A DNA stretch of 35,211 nucleotides from Candidatus Dormiibacterota bacterium (GCA_955652675.1 CATPBP010000011.1:1-35211), one strand, 5' to 3'. Shown: positions 1 to 7,622, counted from the stretch's first letter. The notes: a model not told the origin generated them from the sequence alone. Numbers and translations: made by a program.

Positions 1-654
1 CCGGTAGCCGGCGCCACGCACGGTGACGATCCGGACGTCGGAGCCGGAGAGCTTGCCTCGCATCCTGCTCAGCTGCACGTCGATCGCGTTGGAGCCCAGC
101 GGCTCCGTCTCGTCCTGCCAAGCGTGCTCGGCGATCAGCTTGCGGGTCACCACGGCCGGTGAGCGGCGCATCAGGAGCTCGAGGATGTTGTACTCCGTCA
201 CCGTCAAGTTGACGGACCGACCCTCCAGCACTACCTCCCGGCGGGCCGGGTCCAGCCAGAGGCGGCCTCGCACCACGAGCTCACCGTCGATCCCGCGCGG
301 CCGGCGCTGCAGGGAGCGGATGCGCGCCAGCAGTTCGCCGAAATCGAAGGGCTTGACCAGGTAGTCGTCCGCCCCGGTGTCGAGGCCCAGGATGCGATCG
401 GAGGCGGTGTCTCTGGCAGTCAACATCAGGATGCCGGTCGGCCGCCGCTGCTTGCGGAGCCAGGAGACAACGTCTATGCCCTCACGTCCGGGCATCCGCC
501 AGTCGAGCACCGCCACGTCATATTCGTAGAACTTGAGCTGCTCGACCGCGTCATCTCCGCGCTCGACGGCGTCCACCTGGTATCCGGCGTCCTGCAGGCC
601 CTCAACGAGCACCTCCCGGAGTCCGGGGTCGTCCTCGGCGACCAGGATTCGCAT
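1..654 (-). CDS. OmpR/PhoB-family response regulator, C-terminus cut by window edge
   Basis: DNA-binding response regulator of a two-component system; it would be phosphorylated by a partner histidine kinase that must lie outside the window. The protein starts MRILVAEDDPG. The receiver domain (about residues 1-118) has the acidic pocket E7-D8-D9, phospho-acceptor D51 in VLDWRMPG, T79 and K101 in LVKPFD. A winged-helix domain follows, with the typical end SNAIDVQLSRMRGKL and VRGAGYR, so only the last few residues are missing. The ATG lies 6 bases after the ferredoxin stop, behind a GGAGGG ribosome site. It is therefore the last visible gene of the electron-transfer operon and probably senses a state linked to it (inference). 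Confidence 0.93.
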   Translation of the reverse strand, partial: MRILVAEDDPGLREVLVEGLQDAGYQVDAVERGDDAVEQLKFYEYDVAVLDWRMPGREGIDVVSWLRKQRRPTGILMLTARDTASDRILGLDTGADDYLVKPFDFGELLARIRSLQRRPRGIDGELVVRGRLWLDPARREVVLEGRSVNLTVTEYNILELLMRRSPAVVTRKLIAEHAWQDETEPLGSNAIDVQLSRMRGKLSGSDVRIVTVRGAGYR

Positions 655-660
655 GGTGGC

Positions 661-891
661 TCAGGCCCTCCTGCCCGACTGGATGGCCGCCGCCACCCGC
701 TCAAGGCGCAGAGCCACGACCGGACAGGCGGCGACCGCTTGCCTTGCGTGCTCTCGCAAATGCTCAGGTACGGGACCGGGGGCCAGCAGTGGGTACCCCC
801 AGTCGTCGAGCTCGATCAGCTCGGGGAGCAACTCGGCGCAGAGACCGTGGCCGTCGCAGCGGATCCGGTCGATCCTGATCTCATCCGCCAT
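661..891 (-). CDS. [3Fe-4S]-type ferredoxin
   Basis: Small electron carrier of 76 residues. Three cysteines, C12 and C18 in RCDGHGLCAE and C56 in AACPVV, match the C-x5-C...CP pattern of single-cluster [3Fe-4S] ferredoxins, as does the PELIELDDWGYP segment between them. I chose the ATG at 891 because it directly follows the TGA of the upstream NuoF-like gene (TGAGATG) and has GAAAGG about 10 bases before it; a start at 921 would run 29 bases into that gene. It probably exchanges electrons with the NuoF-like protein encoded just upstream. The ferredoxin family is clear from sequence; the partner is inferred from gene order. Confidence 0.9.
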   Translation of the reverse strand: MADEIRIDRIRCDGHGLCAELLPELIELDDWGYPLLAPGPVPEHLREHARQAVAACPVVALRLERVAAAIQSGRRA

Positions 892-892
892 C

Positions 893-2128
893 TCAAGCCG
901 CCTTTCGCTGCGGCGCTCCATGCTGGCAGGCGCCCCGCTGGTGGAGGCTGAACTCTTCGGCGAAAACCTCTAGCGCGCTGCGCATGAGGCCGGCCGCGCC
1001 GTCCGGGTGCCGGCAGCCACCGCGTCCTGGGAGCTGCGCCGACCAGCGGCTGATCCGGACCAGGTCTTCGGGCGCGGGCGTGCCGCCGGCCAGGCGTCCG
1101 GTTGCCTCGGCGATCGCGCGCAGTCCGAAGAGGCAGGGCCCGCACTGGCGGGCGCTGGCCGCGGCCATGTAGCTGATGATGTCCGCGGTCGCGGCTACGC
1201 CGCAAACGGCGGCTGGAAGGAAGGCGACGACGCCGCAGCCGAACGCGACGCCCCGAGCGCGCAGGGCGGCAGGGTCGAGCGACAGCGCGAGCGCCTGCTC
1301 ACTCGGCAGCCAGGCGCCGAAGTAGCCTCCGATCAGCGCCGCCTGGACGTGCGCCTGGAGTCCCCCAGCCGCGGCGACCAACTCGCTCACCGTCGTGCCC
1401 AGCGCTATCTCGTGCACCCCGGGACGGGCGACGGGACCGGACACGGTGACGAGGGCAGGTCCGGCTGCCGGACGGCGCCCGGCCTCGCGGTACCAGGCAT
1501 CGCCGAAGCGCGCGACGAGCGCCGAAAGGGCGAGACTCTCCACGTTCTGGACGAGAGTCGGGCGGCCACCGACGCCTTGCTCGAAGGGCCGAGGAGGTGT
1601 GGAGGTGGGGAGCGCCACGCCCTTGTTCAGGTAGCGGACCGCGGCCGTCGCCTCGCCGCTCACGTATCCGGAAGGCGCCACCACGACGCCGGCTCTTCGC
1701 ATCACCTCGCCGCCGCGTTCTGTGATTGCGCGGCGCAGGGAGGCAGATGCCGCAGTGTGCTCTTGCCCGACATAGAGCGCTATGCGCTCCGCTCCGACCG
1801 CCTCGGCAGCCAGCAGCGCTCCGTCGAGGACCAGGTGGGGCCGCGCGGCCATCAGCGTCCGGTCCTTCATGCTCAGAAGTTCGCCCTCCGCTCCGTTCGC
1901 CAGGACCACCGCACGCCCTCCGGATCGCTCGGCCACCGACCGCCACTTGCGGCCCACCGGGAATCCGGCGCCGCCTCGGCCCTGGAGCCCGCTGGCTTCC
2001 AGCATCGGGATCAGCCCCTGGGCCTCCGAACCGACGGGGAGCCGGCCCAGGCGCGCCTCGTGGGAGGCCAGACCCTCGGCGCCCGCCGCCGGCGGCGGCC
2101 CGTCCAGCAGACCGACTGGAGATCTCAC
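893..2128 (-). CDS. NuoF-like flavin/iron-sulfur oxidoreductase
   Basis: About 411 residues, related to the FMN- and NADH-binding 51 kDa subunit of complex I. Visible signatures are GRGGAGFPVGRKW (glycine-rich nucleotide site), NGAEGELLSMKDR, SGYVSGEATAAVRYLNKG, and near the C-terminus SARQCGPCLFG followed by GRGGCRHPDG for a cluster. The first cysteine of the usual C-G-x-C-x-P-C motif is Ala here, leaving three standard Cys ligands plus one more in HQRGACQ. There is no NuoE or NuoG neighbour, so this is a stand-alone paralogue that probably passes electrons between a nicotinamide or ferredoxin pool and the adjacent haem membrane protein. The GTG at 2128 overlaps the upstream stop as GTGA, with AAGG upstream; the open frame runs further 5-prime but only through the preceding gene. 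Confidence 0.85.
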   Translation of the reverse strand: MRSPVGLLDGPPPAAGAEGLASHEARLGRLPVGSEAQGLIPMLEASGLQGRGGAGFPVGRKWRSVAERSGGRAVVLANGAEGELLSMKDRTLMAARPHLVLDGALLAAEAVGAERIALYVGQEHTAASASLRRAITERGGEVMRRAGVVVAPSGYVSGEATAAVRYLNKGVALPTSTPPRPFEQGVGGRPTLVQNVESLALSALVARFGDAWYREAGRRPAAGPALVTVSGPVARPGVHEIALGTTVSELVAAAGGLQAHVQAALIGGYFGAWLPSEQALALSLDPAALRARGVAFGCGVVAFLPAAVCGVAATADIISYMAAASARQCGPCLFGLRAIAEATGRLAGGTPAPEDLVRISRWSAQLPGRGGCRHPDGAAGLMRSALEVFAEEFSLHQRGACQHGAPQRKAA

Positions 2129-2748
2129 CACTTCGATGCCTTGTCGGACCTTGTGCCGCTCACCCCAGACCAGGCCGGGGCCGGGGAAGCAGGACGCGGT
2201 GTAATCGGGGCCGGAGGAGATTGCGGACGCCGGCTTCCGATCAGCCGTGCCGCCACTGCCGTCAGGACCATTGCGACGCAGACGAGGTAGATGACCAGCA
2301 TCCAGGAGCGGGTGTCGGTGCCGGTGCCGAGGCTGTGCGCCATGGCCACTGGCCAGCATGCGTAGGCAACCCAATGGACCAGACGCCAGGTCCGCGGGCC
2401 GATGGCTCGGCGCAGCAGGCTGGTGAGCAGCAGGGCGACAAAGAGGTCCACGGCAACGACGCCCAGCCCGAGCCAGAAGGTCCGGTAGTACGACGAGAAG
2501 GGAACCAGCGCAGCGGCCCAGCCGAGCGAGGTGTAGGGATCAACCACCGCCGTGACAATGTGCAGGGCAAGGAAGACAACAGAGAGCAGCGCCAGGTTGC
2601 GATGCAGACCGACGGTGAGGAAACGGGGCCAGGCGGTCGCCCGCCAGCGCAGCGCCGAGAGGATGCCGAGCGCCACAACGCTGCTGAGAAGGATCAAGGA
2701 GACAGCTCCCGCCCCCCGGGTGGCGTACCAGAGGATCGAACTCGTCAT
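2125..2748 (-). CDS. ferric-reductase-like transmembrane haem protein
   Basis: Integral membrane protein of 207 residues with about six hydrophobic segments. Two histidine pairs with the spacing of ferric-reductase-like domains are seen: H49/H63 (GLHRNLALL...ALHIV) and H125/H138 (RLVHWVAYA...AMAHSL). Each pair likely ligates one b-type haem, one near each membrane face. It lacks the FAD/NADPH domain of full ferric reductases, so the neighbouring NuoF-like protein and ferredoxin are the likely cytosolic electron donors. The start overlaps the FMN-transferase stop (ATGA) and its stop overlaps the next gene, so expression is coupled. The C-terminal 35 residues are Pro/Ser-rich and probably disordered. 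The terminal acceptor is unknown. Confidence 0.88.
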   Translation of the reverse strand: MTSSILWYATRGAGAVSLILLSSVVALGILSALRWRATAWPRFLTVGLHRNLALLSVVFLALHIVTAVVDPYTSLGWAAALVPFSSYYRTFWLGLGVVAVDLFVALLLTSLLRRAIGPRTWRLVHWVAYACWPVAMAHSLGTGTDTRSWMLVIYLVCVAMVLTAVAARLIGSRRPQSPPAPITPRPASPAPAWSGVSGTRSDKASKW

Positions 2749-3740
2749 CTCCGCAAACCCCCCGGCTCTTCCATGGCGTCATCATCCGCCGCGCCAGCTT
2801 GCGAAGTCGTTACCGGCTCGGCCGGTCGGTCCGCCGGCCAGCGGCACGAGCGGATGACGCTTCCATCGATTGCGACGAGGCGGGCGTCGAGGCCGTTTGC
2901 CTCCAGCCATGGGAGAGCCCTGGTGCCGAGCACGATCGCGGCGGTGGCGGCAATGTTCGCGTCCAGGCAGCTGGCTGCGTAGACGCTCACCGTGCGCCAG
3001 GGACTCGCCGCCGGCAGCCCGGTGGCCGGGTCCACGATGTGGTGGTATAGCTGCTCACCCCGCCGCCAGCGACGAACGGTGATGCTGGAGGTGGCCAAGC
3101 CGCCGGCGCTGATGCTGACCGTCTGGCCCTGGCTGCTGGGTGGCAGGGCGGAATCTTCAGCCGCCAGAACCCGCCAGCCGCCCTCCGGCGCCCCTCCGGC
3201 GACGGCGATGTCGCCACCCAGGCCGACCAGGACGCCGCCGCTTCCGGCTGCGGCCATCGCCTCGGCAGCAGCCAGGTCGGCTGCCAGCGCCTTGCCGGTG
3301 GAGCCCAGATCAAGCTCCACGCCGCGCGGGACACTAATACTCTGCAAGGCAGGCAAGAGCTGCACCACCTGCCAGCCGGGAATCCGCTCGGCGGGCACCA
3401 GCGGGCCTCCGCCCTGGTCGATGAGTGAGAAATCCTTGTCGTAACCGATCAGGCGGAGTGTCGCACCCACGGTCGGATCGACGGCTCCTCCTGTCAACCG
3501 GCTTGCCCGAAGGGCCTCGGTGACGGCGCGATAGAGCAGCGGGCTGACCGGGACCGGCTTTCCACTCTGCCGATTGAGGCGGCTCAGCTCGCTGTCCTCG
3601 CGAAACCGGCTGTAGCACGCGTCCACCTCGGCCAGCACCCGAGCCACGGCCCTGGCAGCGGGCCCGGCCCCCTCGGGCTGGGTCGTGAGCACCAGGACGC
3701 CGGTGCCCAGAGCCCGCCAGGCCCGCTGCCTGACGGCCAT
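2745..3740 (-). CDS. apbE: FAD:protein FMN transferase, ApbE family
   Basis: Transfers FMN from FAD onto a Ser/Thr of a target protein at or outside the membrane. Of 331 residues, family marks are DPTVG (89-93), LDLGSTGKALAAD (144-155), GLGGDIAV (173-180), SISAGGLATSS (209-219), HHIVDPATG (233-241) and the Mg-binding DANIAATA (260-267). I chose the ATG at 3740 because a strong AGGAGG sits before it and it overlaps the upstream stop (TGATG); the open frame extends to 4088 only through that gene. No signal peptide or lipobox is visible, so it may act from the cytosolic side or be exported by an unrecognised signal. No FMN-bind-domain gene is present in the operon, which leaves its substrate open. 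Confidence 0.92.
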   Translation of the reverse strand: MAVRQRAWRALGTGVLVLTTQPEGAGPAARAVARVLAEVDACYSRFREDSELSRLNRQSGKPVPVSPLLYRAVTEALRASRLTGGAVDPTVGATLRLIGYDKDFSLIDQGGGPLVPAERIPGWQVVQLLPALQSISVPRGVELDLGSTGKALAADLAAAEAMAAAGSGGVLVGLGGDIAVAGGAPEGGWRVLAAEDSALPPSSQGQTVSISAGGLATSSITVRRWRRGEQLYHHIVDPATGLPAASPWRTVSVYAASCLDANIAATAAIVLGTRALPWLEANGLDARLVAIDGSVIRSCRWPADRPAEPVTTSQAGAADDDAMEEPGGLRR

Positions 3741-4024
3741 CAGGAACCTCCTGAGGTGGCCTGGCCGCTGCCCGACGAGGCGCTCGAAGGCGCCTGCGGG
3801 GAGGCCTGCACGGCGCCGCTGCTCGCCCCGCTGGTGGTTGACGTTGAGGACTTGCTGCTCGAGGCGCTCGCGCTCGCGGTGGTCCCAGGGTGGGTCGCCG
3901 CAGCCGCCACGCCGAGGCCGGCGGTGGCCAGGACGGCTGCCACGCCGGCGCTGACTGTGAGGCGGCGAAGCATGCCGAGGGCGCGGTCGCGTCCTCGGGG
4001 TGAGGTCGTAGGTGTCTGTGTCAT
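3740..4024 (-). CDS. small Ser/Thr-rich single-pass membrane protein, possible FMN carrier
   Basis: Unrecognised 94-residue protein and first gene of the electron-transfer operon. After a short basic N-terminus there is one hydrophobic segment (about residues 23-43, LTVSAGVAAVLATAGLGVAA) and then a 50-residue low-complexity tail of Ser, Thr, Ala, Gly and Gln that should lie outside the cell. The tail contains SGAS (65-68), which resembles the [ST]GA[ST] core at which ApbE enzymes attach FMN. This is suggestive only, because such tetrapeptides are easily found in Ser-rich sequence. The start at 4024 has GGAG close upstream; an in-frame GTG at 4048 is less likely because the repeated leader lies there. 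It may be the flavinylated wire or an anchor for the complex (inference). Confidence 0.65.
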   Translation of the reverse strand: MTQTPTTSPRGRDRALGMLRRLTVSAGVAAVLATAGLGVAAAATHPGTTASASASSSKSSTSTTSGASSGAVQASPQAPSSASSGSGQATSGGS

Positions 4025-4065
4025 GGCTCCGATCCTGCCGCCGGCCACCTTTCGAGTTGGTTACC
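4025..4065 (-). promoter_or_regulatory. conserved leader, copy A, of the electron-transfer operon
   Basis: Read on the minus strand, this segment has GTAACCAACTCGAAAGGTGG, then a short variable piece, then AGGATCGG just before the ATG at 4024. The same block occurs before the genes at 7582 and 8893 and, more weakly, at 10294-10331. The GTAAyCA and GAAAGGTGGCC parts are the most constant. It lies between the hairpin at 4126-4157 and the first gene, where promoter and control sites must be. No standard sigma-70 hexamers could be assigned, so the motif may be an alternative-sigma promoter or a regulator site. Confidence 0.5.
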
Positions 4066-4125
4066 GGTCCCAGCTCCACAAGCTGCACAGAGGAAGGGCC
4101 AGCCCCACATTGAGGAGGGGAGACA

Positions 4126-4157
4126 AGTGAGGGCTCCCTCGTCGGGAGCCCTTCACT
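4126..4157 (-). terminator. hairpin terminator of the glycosyltransferase operon
   Basis: GGGCTCCC and GGGAGCCC pair around a 5-base loop (TCGTC), and AGTGA/TCACT extends the stem across a one-base bulge. It starts 21 bases past the stop of the GT39 gene and precedes the leader of the next minus-strand operon, so it likely separates the two units. There is no long U tract, as is common in high-G+C genomes. Confidence 0.7.
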
Positions 4158-4177
4158 GGTAGAGCGTTCGGACGGCC

Positions 4178-6193
4178 TCAGGAGGCGGCTGCCCCCTGCA
4201 AGTCGTAGACGGTGACGCCGCTGACGCCGGCGATGGTGACGGCCTTGCCGTGCGCCTCGGCCCAGCTGACGACCTGCGCCACGGTGCCGCCGCGGTCCCC
4301 GCCGGCCCGGGCTCCGCCCCCACTCTGAACGACCAGATAGCGAACCTTGCCCTGGGCAACCAGCGACTGGAACTGGCTGAGGGTCGGCGTCGGGTCGCTG
4401 CCCGAGAAGCCTCCCATGGCCATGACCGGCTGTCCGCTGGTCAGCTCCAGCCCGCCGGCGTTCATCGAACCCTCCACCGCGGCGATCCAGCTCGCCTGAC
4501 CGCGATGGGCGAGCAGGTACTTCACCAGCGCCGGACTGGCGCTGACCTGCTGCCCCCGGTTGCCGAACGCTCCCCCAGGCGGCGTACCGCCGGAGGGCAC
4601 GCCGGCTGATCCAGCCCGCGGCCCAGGGAAGCCCCGGACGCCCTCAGGCGGCTGGAAGCCGCCGGCCCCTCCCGAGCCGCCACTCCCCACAGCGGTCACG
4701 GCCGGACCGGCGCTGGTTATGGCGCCGGAATGGGTCGTCAGGACTGTGTCGACTGTGTATGCGGTGGGGCCCGCAAGGACGGCGACCAGACCGGCCGTGA
4801 TGGCGGCGAGGGCCAGCCGGCGCGAGAGGGGCATGAGGAGGAGCAGGGCGGACAGGAGGCTGACGGCCAGGAGCGCATAGCGCAGCCAGCCGAGGAAATC
4901 CGGCGTTCTGCCCAGCAGGACGAAGGCCCAGACGCCGGTCGCTGCGAGCCCGGCCGGCAGCAGCCAGCGCGTCAGGGAGCTCCGACGCAGCCGCCAGAGA
5001 TCGACCAGCCCCATTCCCACCAGCGCCCCGACGGCGGGCGCCAGCGCCACCGTGTAGTAGGGATGGAAGATGCCGGTCATGAAGCTGAAGACTGCGACGG
5101 TCACCATGGCCCATCCGCCCCAGAGCAGATAGCCGGCGCGGTTGAGGTCGGTGCGCACGGCTCGCCACCTGAGGGCGAGGCCAACGACCAGGGCCAGTCC
5201 GGCCAGCGGCAGCAGCCAGCTGACCTGGCCGCCATTCTCGGCATTGAAGAGCCGGCCCAGGCCGGCAGCTCCACCGAAGCCGAAGCCGCCTCCGGCTCCG
5301 CCGGGACCTGAGCCGCCGAAGATCCGGCCCAGCCCGTTGTAACCGAGGATCAGGTTCCAGATCGAGTTGTTGGTGCTGCCGTCGATGTAGGGCCGGTCCG
5401 CTGCGGGGATCAGCATCACGGCCAGCGGCCACCAGCCGGCGGTGACGAGGAGAGCGATCCCGCCGCCGACCAGGCCGAGGATCCGGCGGCCGAGCCGGAG
5501 CGGCGCGGCCAACAGGTAGACGACCGCGAAGGCTGGCAGGACCAAGAGGGCCTGCAGCATCTTGGTGTTGAAGGCGAAGCCGAGGAGGACGCCGGTGGCA
5601 ACAAGCCAGCGGACACTACCGCCCTCGACTGCTCGGAGCGTCGTGTACGCCGACGCCACCAGGAGCAGGGTCAAGATGCCGTCCGGCTGGTTGTAGCGGA
5701 ACATGAGCGCGGCCACCGGAGTGAGGGCAAGCACAAGGCCGGCGATCAGTCCGGCAGCCGCCCCCGCATGGCGCCGTACGGTGACCGCCGTGAGACCGAC
5801 AGCGGCCACGCCAGCGAGAGCCTCCGGGACCAGCATGCTCCAAGAGCTGAATCCGAAGATGCGGGCGGACAGCTCCATCACCCAGAGCGCCACAGGCGGT
5901 TTGTCCACGGTGACGAAGCTCGCCGCGTCGAAGGAGCCGAAGAAGAAGGCCTTCCAGCTCTGGGCCCCGCTCATGACCGCGGCCGCGTAGAAGGTGTTGG
6001 CCATGCCCTCGCGGCCCAGGTCCCATAGGTAGAGCAGAGCGCTGAAAGCGAGCAGGCCGAGGAGCGCCGGCAACTCCCAGGCGGGGGTAGACGCGCGGCT
6101 GCCTACCAGCCGTTGCCAGAGTGGGAAGGCTGCCGCCCGCGCCTGGGGGAAGGCGCCCGAGGGCCCTTCACGTGTCCAATCGGTAGTTCTCAT
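4178..6193 (-). CDS. GT39/YkcB-like membrane glycosyltransferase
   Basis: GT-C fold transferase of 671 residues that would move a sugar from a polyprenyl-phosphate donor onto an acceptor on the outer face of the membrane. About a dozen hydrophobic helices lie in roughly residues 40-480. YkcB-type signatures include GMANTFYAAAVMSG, AFFFGSFDAASFVTVDKPP, LMFRYNQPDG and FNTKMLQALLVLPAFA. A Gly-rich loop (GGSGPGGAGGGFGFGGAAG) and a second Gly/Pro-rich linker lead to a soluble C-terminal domain of about 120 residues (ALVKYLLAHRG...VMAMGGFSGSDPTP...VRYLVVQSGGG) typical of this family. The ATG is 4 bases after the GtrA stop, with GAGGTGA overlapping that stop. It is the last gene of the three-gene operon and needs the donor made by the GT2 enzyme. 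The sugar and acceptor cannot be read from sequence. Confidence 0.88.
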   Translation of the reverse strand: MRTTDWTREGPSGAFPQARAAAFPLWQRLVGSRASTPAWELPALLGLLAFSALLYLWDLGREGMANTFYAAAVMSGAQSWKAFFFGSFDAASFVTVDKPPVALWVMELSARIFGFSSWSMLVPEALAGVAAVGLTAVTVRRHAGAAAGLIAGLVLALTPVAALMFRYNQPDGILTLLLVASAYTTLRAVEGGSVRWLVATGVLLGFAFNTKMLQALLVLPAFAVVYLLAAPLRLGRRILGLVGGGIALLVTAGWWPLAVMLIPAADRPYIDGSTNNSIWNLILGYNGLGRIFGGSGPGGAGGGFGFGGAAGLGRLFNAENGGQVSWLLPLAGLALVVGLALRWRAVRTDLNRAGYLLWGGWAMVTVAVFSFMTGIFHPYYTVALAPAVGALVGMGLVDLWRLRRSSLTRWLLPAGLAATGVWAFVLLGRTPDFLGWLRYALLAVSLLSALLLLMPLSRRLALAAITAGLVAVLAGPTAYTVDTVLTTHSGAITSAGPAVTAVGSGGSGGAGGFQPPEGVRGFPGPRAGSAGVPSGGTPPGGAFGNRGQQVSASPALVKYLLAHRGQASWIAAVEGSMNAGGLELTSGQPVMAMGGFSGSDPTPTLSQFQSLVAQGKVRYLVVQSGGGARAGGDRGGTVAQVVSWAEAHGKAVTIAGVSGVTVYDLQGAAAS

Positions 6194-6197
6194 GACG

Positions 6198-6653
6198 TCA
6201 CCTCACTGGTTCAAATGGGTTTGAGGAAGACGCGCCTGCTCGTGTGAACACCCAGGCGCGAAGCAGTGCGAAGCGGAGAGCGGTCGCCGCGGCGTTCGCT
6301 ACGACCAGCACGGAAAGCTCAAGGATCCGGCCGGGATGGGACGAGACCAGACGCAGGAGCTCCAGGGCGCCGGACGTCAGCGCCAGGCCAAGGAGGAACA
6401 CGGCCAGGCCCTGGAGTTGGTGGCGTGCAACGCCCTCGCGGCCGCCGATGCCGAACGTGAACCGGCGATTGGCGGCCGTGTTAGCCACCGCGGTGACAAG
6501 CAGAGCCAACGCGTTGGCAAACTGCGCGCTCAGGGCGCCTCGGAGCAGCGTGTAGAGCGCGAGGTAGGCGGCTGTGCTGCAGAGCCCGATCAGGACGAAG
6601 CAGGTGAGCTGCCGGACCGTCCCGGCCCTACGGATCGAGAGCAGGACTTTCAA
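6198..6653 (-). CDS. GtrA-family membrane protein, putative lipid-sugar flippase
   Basis: Four-helix membrane protein of 151 residues. The GtrA pattern is visible: RQLTCFVLIGLCSTAAYLALY, then FANALALLVTAVANTAANRRFTFG, two more helices and the C-terminal RFALLRAWVF. GtrA proteins are thought to move polyprenyl-phosphate-linked sugars across the membrane, here from the GT2 enzyme to the GT39 transferase. I chose TTG at 6653, which overlaps the GT2 stop as TTGA and has GAGGAGG just upstream. The open frame continues to 6848 but only within the GT2 gene. Function comes from the family and the classic neighbourhood. Confidence 0.87.
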   Translation of the reverse strand: MKVLLSIRRAGTVRQLTCFVLIGLCSTAAYLALYTLLRGALSAQFANALALLVTAVANTAANRRFTFGIGGREGVARHQLQGLAVFLLGLALTSGALELLRLVSSHPGRILELSVLVVANAAATALRFALLRAWVFTRAGASSSNPFEPVR

Positions 6654-7582
6654 GGTTCCTCCTCGGCTGTCGTCGGGCGGATGTGCCAGGACTGGCGCCG
6701 GACCCGCCAGAGGCCCCGCAGGTCCTCCAGCGCCGTGCGTGGGATGTCGACCCGACTGTCGAGGTCCTCGATCCAGTCGACGGGCACCTCGAAGATCCGG
6801 TAGCCCAGGCGTTCGGCGAGCAGCAGGAGCTCGGTGTCGAAGAACCATGACTCATCCCGCACGAGCGGGAGCAGACGCTGAGCCGCGCTCCTGGTCATCG
6901 CCTTGAAGCCGCACTGGGCATCCGAGAACCCGACTCGAAAGGTTAGGTGGACCAGAGCGTTGTAGCCGCGGGAAAGGATCTCCCGGCGGGGCTGGCGTCG
7001 GATCCTCGAGCCCGGGAGCAGCCGGGACCCGATCGCCAGCTCGCTGTGGCCGCTCAGCAGCGGCGCCAGAAGGGGCAGGAAGCACCTCAGGTTGGTCGAA
7101 AGGTCGACATCCATGTAGCTGACGACGTCGGCCTCGCTCGCCAGCCAGGCGGTGCGCAGGGCGAGACCTCGTCCTTTCTGATCGAGGTGAAGAGCGGTGA
7201 CCCCGGGAAGCAAGTCCGAGAGCGCCTGGGCGATCTCCCACGTGGCGTCAGTGCTGGCGTTGTCGGCGATGACGATGAGCCAGGGGATGGGAAGGTGGTC
7301 CGTCAGATAGGCCTGCAGTTTGAGGATGCTGCTCTCCAGCTGCGCCTCCTCGTTGTAGGCGGGGATCACCACGTCGACCGAGGCAAGTCTGGCCGAATGT
7401 CCCCTGCCCACCGCACTGCCGGCGCGCTGGTCGGCACTCGCCTCCGAGGCGACCTGCAGCGTCCACATGGGACCGGGGCTCGGCACGGCTGCGGGCGGTG
7501 ACGGAAGGACGCTGACGCCACGGCTATCGGGGAGATCGGCCGGCGGGAACAGGGTGGTCGGGGTAGCTGCTGATCTAGTCAT
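6650..7582 (-). CDS. GT2 glycosyltransferase, DPM1/GtrB-like, with an unusual N-terminal extension
   Basis: Cytosolic enzyme of 310 residues that likely transfers a sugar from a nucleotide donor to undecaprenyl phosphate. The GT-A core starts near residue 69: VDVVIPAYNEEAQLESS, ADNASTDAT, the DxD site in YMDVDLSTN, and GFSDAQCGFKAMTRSAAQRLLP. No C-terminal membrane helices follow, as in DPM1-like members. The first 60 residues are Pro/Ala/Ser-rich and outside the family fold; the first 29 codons match, without gaps, the start of the protease gene at 8893. I chose the ATG at 7582; an in-frame GTG at 7606 is excluded because the same leader in the second copy has a 1-base shift that breaks that frame. 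First gene of the operon. Confidence 0.88.
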   Translation of the reverse strand: MTRSAATPTTLFPPADLPDSRGVSVLPSPPAAVPSPGPMWTLQVASEASADQRAGSAVGRGHSARLASVDVVIPAYNEEAQLESSILKLQAYLTDHLPIPWLIVIADNASTDATWEIAQALSDLLPGVTALHLDQKGRGLALRTAWLASEADVVSYMDVDLSTNLRCFLPLLAPLLSGHSELAIGSRLLPGSRIRRQPRREILSRGYNALVHLTFRVGFSDAQCGFKAMTRSAAQRLLPLVRDESWFFDTELLLLAERLGYRIFEVPVDWIEDLDSRVDIPRTALEDLRGLWRVRRQSWHIRPTTAEEEP

Positions 7583-7622
7583 GACCCCGATCCTCGATCT
7601 GGCCACCTTTCGGACTGGTTAC
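7496..7622 (-). repeat. duplicated 5-prime module, copy B (leader plus first 29 codons)
   Basis: This 127-base block contains the leader and the first 29 codons of the GT2 gene. It matches 8807-8932 in the same orientation. In the leader, 26 consecutive bases beginning GAAAGGTGGCCAGATC are identical between the copies. In the coding part, TCCTTCCGTCACCGC is identical, and the peptides share M1, SAAT (4-7), L11, PP (13-14), G22 and LPSP (26-29). A single-base length difference just before the ATG shows that the leader itself is not conserved as coding sequence on this strand. Confidence 0.8.

Noticed and set aside
1007-2290. Long plus-strand open frame of 427 codons
   Set aside because: It lies antisense to the NuoF-like gene, is Arg/Gly-rich with no motif, and is the usual shadow of a high-G+C gene.
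4025-4065. BldN-type ECF promoter (CGTAAC with a CGTTGA element 16 bases on)
   Set aside because: The upstream half is similar, but no CGTTGA-like element occurs at the right distance in any of the four copies.
6205-6235. tRNA T-arm-like GGTTCAAAT
   Set aside because: No acceptor stem, D arm or anticodon arm surrounds it, and the region overlaps the end of the GtrA gene.
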